This document shows, piece after piece, positions 37,467-40,008 of a stretch of DNA of 40,008 bases. The position numbers and the translations under genes were made by a program. Below the pieces are notes generated by a model, which searched no databases, was not told the origin of the DNA, and worked only from the letters and a program-made list of their open reading frames with translations. How positions within the stretch are numbered: the first letter of the stretch is position 1; each line of letters begins with the position of its first letter. This DNA comes from Megasphaera sp. (GTDB lineage: Bacteria; Bacillota; Negativicutes; Veillonellales; Megasphaeraceae), in contig JALCDF010000011.1 in NCBI GenBank assembly GCA_022641375.1, positions 1 through 40,008 on the forward strand. Reading direction: 5' to 3'.

Positions 37467-38720
37467 TTAATGCACCCGGGCTAATGTATACTTTTTCTTC
37501 CCCTTACGGACAATAACATATTTGCCATTCGAGTTTTTATGAGGATGAACGGATTCGTCAACCGATTGGACTTTTATACCGTTGATGGTAACGGCTCCAT
37601 TATTTACATCTTCCCGAGCCTGTCTCTTGGACTTGTAGATACCGGAATCGACAAGCCAGGTAACAACGTCTTTTTCTTCGTTGGATACATCCACCGTAGG
37701 CATCTTCCCAAAAGCCTGTTCCAGTTCATGTTCCGAAAGATCAGCAATACTGCCATGATACAATGCTTCCGTGATATTTTGTGCTTCCTTCAACGCTTCC
37801 GGGCTATGCACGAATCGGGTTACTTCTTCAGCAAGCCGGCGCTGTGCCAAGCGTTTTTCCGGTTCATTCTGGACAGCTTCTGCCAGAGAATTGATTTCTT
37901 CCTGACTCAGGAACGTGAAATATTTCAGATATTTGATAACATCCGCATCGTCCTGATTCAGCCAGAACTGATAAAATTCAAACGGCGATGTCTTTTCCGG
38001 ATCAAGCCATATCGCCCCGCCGGCAGTTTTGCCGAATTTTGTACCATCCGATTTCAGCATGAGAGGAATCGTCAATCCGTATACTTCCACATCACTGCCG
38101 TGCATTTTATGAATCATGTCGATGCCGGAAGTAATATTCCCCCATTGGTCAGCACCACCAATTTGGAGCTGCACATCATGATTCATATAAAGATGTTCAA
38201 AATCGATTGCCTGAAGAATCTGATATGTGAATTCCGTAAAGGAAATACCTGCTTCCAGCCGGCTGGCAACTACTTCCTTCGCCAACATGATATTGATACT
38301 GAACAGCTTGCCATAATTACGTAAAAAGTCAAGCAGGTTGATCTGATTCAGCCAATCATAGTTATTTACAAAAGAAATATTGGTTTCATCGCCAAAAAGA
38401 TGGCGGAACTGGGCTTTTAATTTTTCCGCATTATCATGTATTTTTTCAATCGTCTGCAGCTGCCGTTCCGTTTTCCGTCCGCTGGGATCACCAATGACAC
38501 CTGTCCCGCCGCCAATGACGACATAGGGATGATGACCTGCCATGGCAAATCGCTTTAACATCATGAAAGGAATCAAATGACCAATATGCATACTGTCACC
38601 AGTAGGATCCACGCCGCAATACAACGAAATACTTTTATCTTCTGTCAGTTTGCGCAATCCTTCTTCATCCGTCATCTGATTGACAGCCCCGCGCCAAGAC
38701 AATTCATCTACAATATTCAT
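37467..38720 (-). CDS. tyrS: Tyrosyl-tRNA synthetase
   Basis: Charges tRNA-Tyr; class Ic, cytoplasmic homodimer, 417 residues. The HIGH motif is in MHIGHLIPFMML (about 45-56), the KMSKS-type motif is KFGKT (about 227-231) and the C-terminal S4-like RNA-binding domain is seen in SKRQAREDVNNGAVTING. The KFGKT form marks the TyrS type rather than the TyrZ type. The start is the ATG at 38720, eight bases after AAGGAG; a TTG codon lies just before it. It has its own promoter and no T-box leader. A paralogue could exist elsewhere. Confidence 0.97.
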   Translation of the reverse strand: MNIVDELSWRGAVNQMTDEEGLRKLTEDKSISLYCGVDPTGDSMHIGHLIPFMMLKRFAMAGHHPYVVIGGGTGVIGDPSGRKTERQLQTIEKIHDNAEKLKAQFRHLFGDETNISFVNNYDWLNQINLLDFLRNYGKLFSINIMLAKEVVASRLEAGISFTEFTYQILQAIDFEHLYMNHDVQLQIGGADQWGNITSGIDMIHKMHGSDVEVYGLTIPLMLKSDGTKFGKTAGGAIWLDPEKTSPFEFYQFWLNQDDADVIKYLKYFTFLSQEEINSLAEAVQNEPEKRLAQRRLAEEVTRFVHSPEALKEAQNITEALYHGSIADLSEHELEQAFGKMPTVDVSNEEKDVVTWLVDSGIYKSKRQAREDVNNGAVTINGIKVQSVDESVHPHKNSNGKYVIVRKGKKKYTLARVH

Positions 38721-38764
38721 CAAATCCGCTCCTTTTTATTCATAATATATGATTATGTGTATTT

Positions 38765-38793
38765 ATTATACCTATCAAGCCAAATCCCGTCAA
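38765..38793 (-). promoter_or_regulatory. Promoter of tyrS
   Basis: Minus strand TTGACG (38788-38793), 17-base spacer, perfect TATAAT (38765-38770). The -35 box is only 13 bases past the fbp stop codon. The leader is about 38 bases, far too short for a T-box. No terminator is seen between fbp and this promoter. Confidence 0.85.
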
Positions 38794-38806
38794 CGTGGGA
38801 ATTTAT

Positions 38807-40008
38807 TCATCCTTTGTCTCCATGCCGTTCCATGATGACACCCTTACGATAGGCCTTTAAAAGTGCTTTTAAATCATTAATCATCTGTTTAATCCGCTTG
38901 CCATTATCGGTATCGCCAATCATGACCCGTTTAGGCTCTAATTCGACCTGCGTCGTTTCTGAATCGATATCCGCATTAGTCATCAGGACCTGATATACAT
39001 CCTTGAACGGATAATGGGCTTTAATGCGCATACCATGAGAATTGAATATAAGTGTATAGCCGGCAATCCCTGTCGAATTCTGGTAAGCTTTACAAAATCC
39101 CCCATCGATACAAATTTCTTTCCCTTCCGCACGAATCGGGCTTTCCCCTTTTTTTACTTTGACCGGTGTATGCCCGTTGATGATATGGGACTGTGGAGAA
39201 TCAATCCCGAATTCATGAAGAATTTTAATACATTCTTCCTTGTCCCGGTTCAGTCGGTAATATGAATTCTGTGGTTCCTTCCACGTTTCTTTATCCGTAA
39301 TATAGCTCCGTTCAAAAGTCTTAACGACCCGCCCGGACACCGGTGAATCGACGCCGCACCACATATACCACATATAATCCAGGCTATCCGTATCTCTTCG
39401 GTCGAATGCGTTGCGGGCAACATAATCTGCCATATCCATAAACGCTTTTCCTTTATAAGGCTGTCCATTAAAATAAATTTCTTTGAAACTACCATCCTCA
39501 TTTAAAGGAATTCCTCCATGAAATAAGAGGTTATTATTATAACTGCGATATAATGATCCGTGGCTGTACAGAAAACGCATGTGACGCTGCAATCGTTCAC
39601 TTTCCAGGAATTCCGTCCGGATATCCATCATGATGCGATGTTCCTCTTCCGATAACGTATACGGATCCAAGGGATTGACCGTAGGGAACTCCGTCGTTGT
39701 CAACGCGTATTCTTTGCCGTTCAACGTAATCGTCCCTTTTTTAATATCAATCTTATGAAACAGGAGCCGATCATCCATATTATATTCGGGATGACGAAAA
39801 ATAACCTGTCCTTCCAGCTTTGACAAGATGACATTGATGGCTTTTACCATCGGTTCGATTCCATCGTCTTCATGATACTTTTCCAACGCAAATAATGCCA
39901 AGGGGCGCAAACTGATGCCATACCCGCTTTCCAGTATTTCCATATTATGATACCGGATATTATTACGCAGCACATTCGCAATGCATGCATCACTTCCTGC
40001 AGCAGCTC
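38807..40008 (-). CDS. fbp: Fructose-1,6-bisphosphatase, class III (5' part outside window)
   Basis: C-terminal part, about 400 residues, of the manganese-dependent class III enzyme of gluconeogenesis (about 640-670 residues in full). The frame stays open to position 40008, so the gene starts beyond the right edge. Visible landmarks are LLFHGGIPLNEDGSF, MWCGVDSPVSGR with KTFERSYI, and the metallophosphatase motif INGHTPVK. The stretch at the edge (GSDACIANVLRNNIRYHNME) is in frame. No frameshift is seen. Confidence 0.96.
   Translation of the reverse strand, partial: AAAGSDACIANVLRNNIRYHNMEILESGYGISLRPLALFALEKYHEDDGIEPMVKAINVILSKLEGQVIFRHPEYNMDDRLLFHKIDIKKGTITLNGKEYALTTTEFPTVNPLDPYTLSEEEHRIMMDIRTEFLESERLQRHMRFLYSHGSLYRSYNNNLLFHGGIPLNEDGSFKEIYFNGQPYKGKAFMDMADYVARNAFDRRDTDSLDYMWYMWCGVDSPVSGRVVKTFERSYITDKETWKEPQNSYYRLNRDKEECIKILHEFGIDSPQSHIINGHTPVKVKKGESPIRAEGKEICIDGGFCKAYQNSTGIAGYTLIFNSHGMRIKAHYPFKDVYQVLMTNADIDSETTQVELEPKRVMIGDTDNGKRIKQMINDLKALLKAYRKGVIMERHGDKG

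Noticed and set aside
38721-38806. T-box leader before tyrS
   Set aside because: The promoter leaves only about 38 bases of leader and no specifier or T-box motif is present.

Overview
The window is a housekeeping block from a low-to-middle GC, Firmicutes-type anaerobe. I judge it a Veillonellales/Negativicutes member, possibly Megasphaera-like. The grounds are near-consensus sigma-A promoters, strong AGGAGG ribosome binding sites, a trimeric NADH-linked [FeFe] hydrogenase, class III fructose-bisphosphatase, and the gene order L7Ae-rpsL-rpsG-fusA-tuf / S10-spc-alpha. The species is inference; no 16S sequence lies inside the window. Almost everything reads on the minus strand, right to left; the one clear plus-strand gene is the aminotransferase at 6804-8156.

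Right to left: the 3' part of fbp runs off the right edge. tyrS follows with its own promoter. rpoB-rpoC come next, behind a perfect consensus promoter and a leader that holds a terminator-like hairpin. Then comes a str-type operon (L7Ae-like, rpsL, rpsG, fusA, tuf) with its own consensus promoter and a terminator. The long ribosomal protein operon (rpsJ to rplQ, 23 ribosomal protein genes plus secY, adk, map, a KOW protein gene, infA and rpoA) starts from a promoter at 24184-24212, has a folded leader, and ends at a terminator at 9264-9299. That terminator abuts the ribosome binding site of a DUF3783 gene, followed by a Nudix gene.

Left part: a PucR-type regulator and a GabT-like aminotransferase are divergent, with back-to-back promoters and a 29-bp palindrome over the regulator promoter. 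Next is the hydrogenase operon hydC-hydB-hydA, followed by a two-CBS-domain protein and a long hairpin terminator. At the left edge, two tandem promoters and a boxA-like leader point to a ribosomal RNA operon just outside the window. AACAAC-rich palindromic repeats lie around and between these promoters.

The genes cover translation, transcription, protein secretion and fermentative electron disposal. I see no mobile element, CRISPR array, phage gene or defence island. No undescribed multi-gene system stands out. The items most worth following are regulatory: the rpoBC leader hairpin, the S10 leader, the PucR-site palindrome, the terminator fused to the DUF3783 ribosome binding site, and the AACAAC hairpin repeats. 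The S10, str and rpoBC blocks carry no visible inactivating lesion. Some start codons were moved from the longest reading frame to fit the ribosome binding site, and this is said in each entry.
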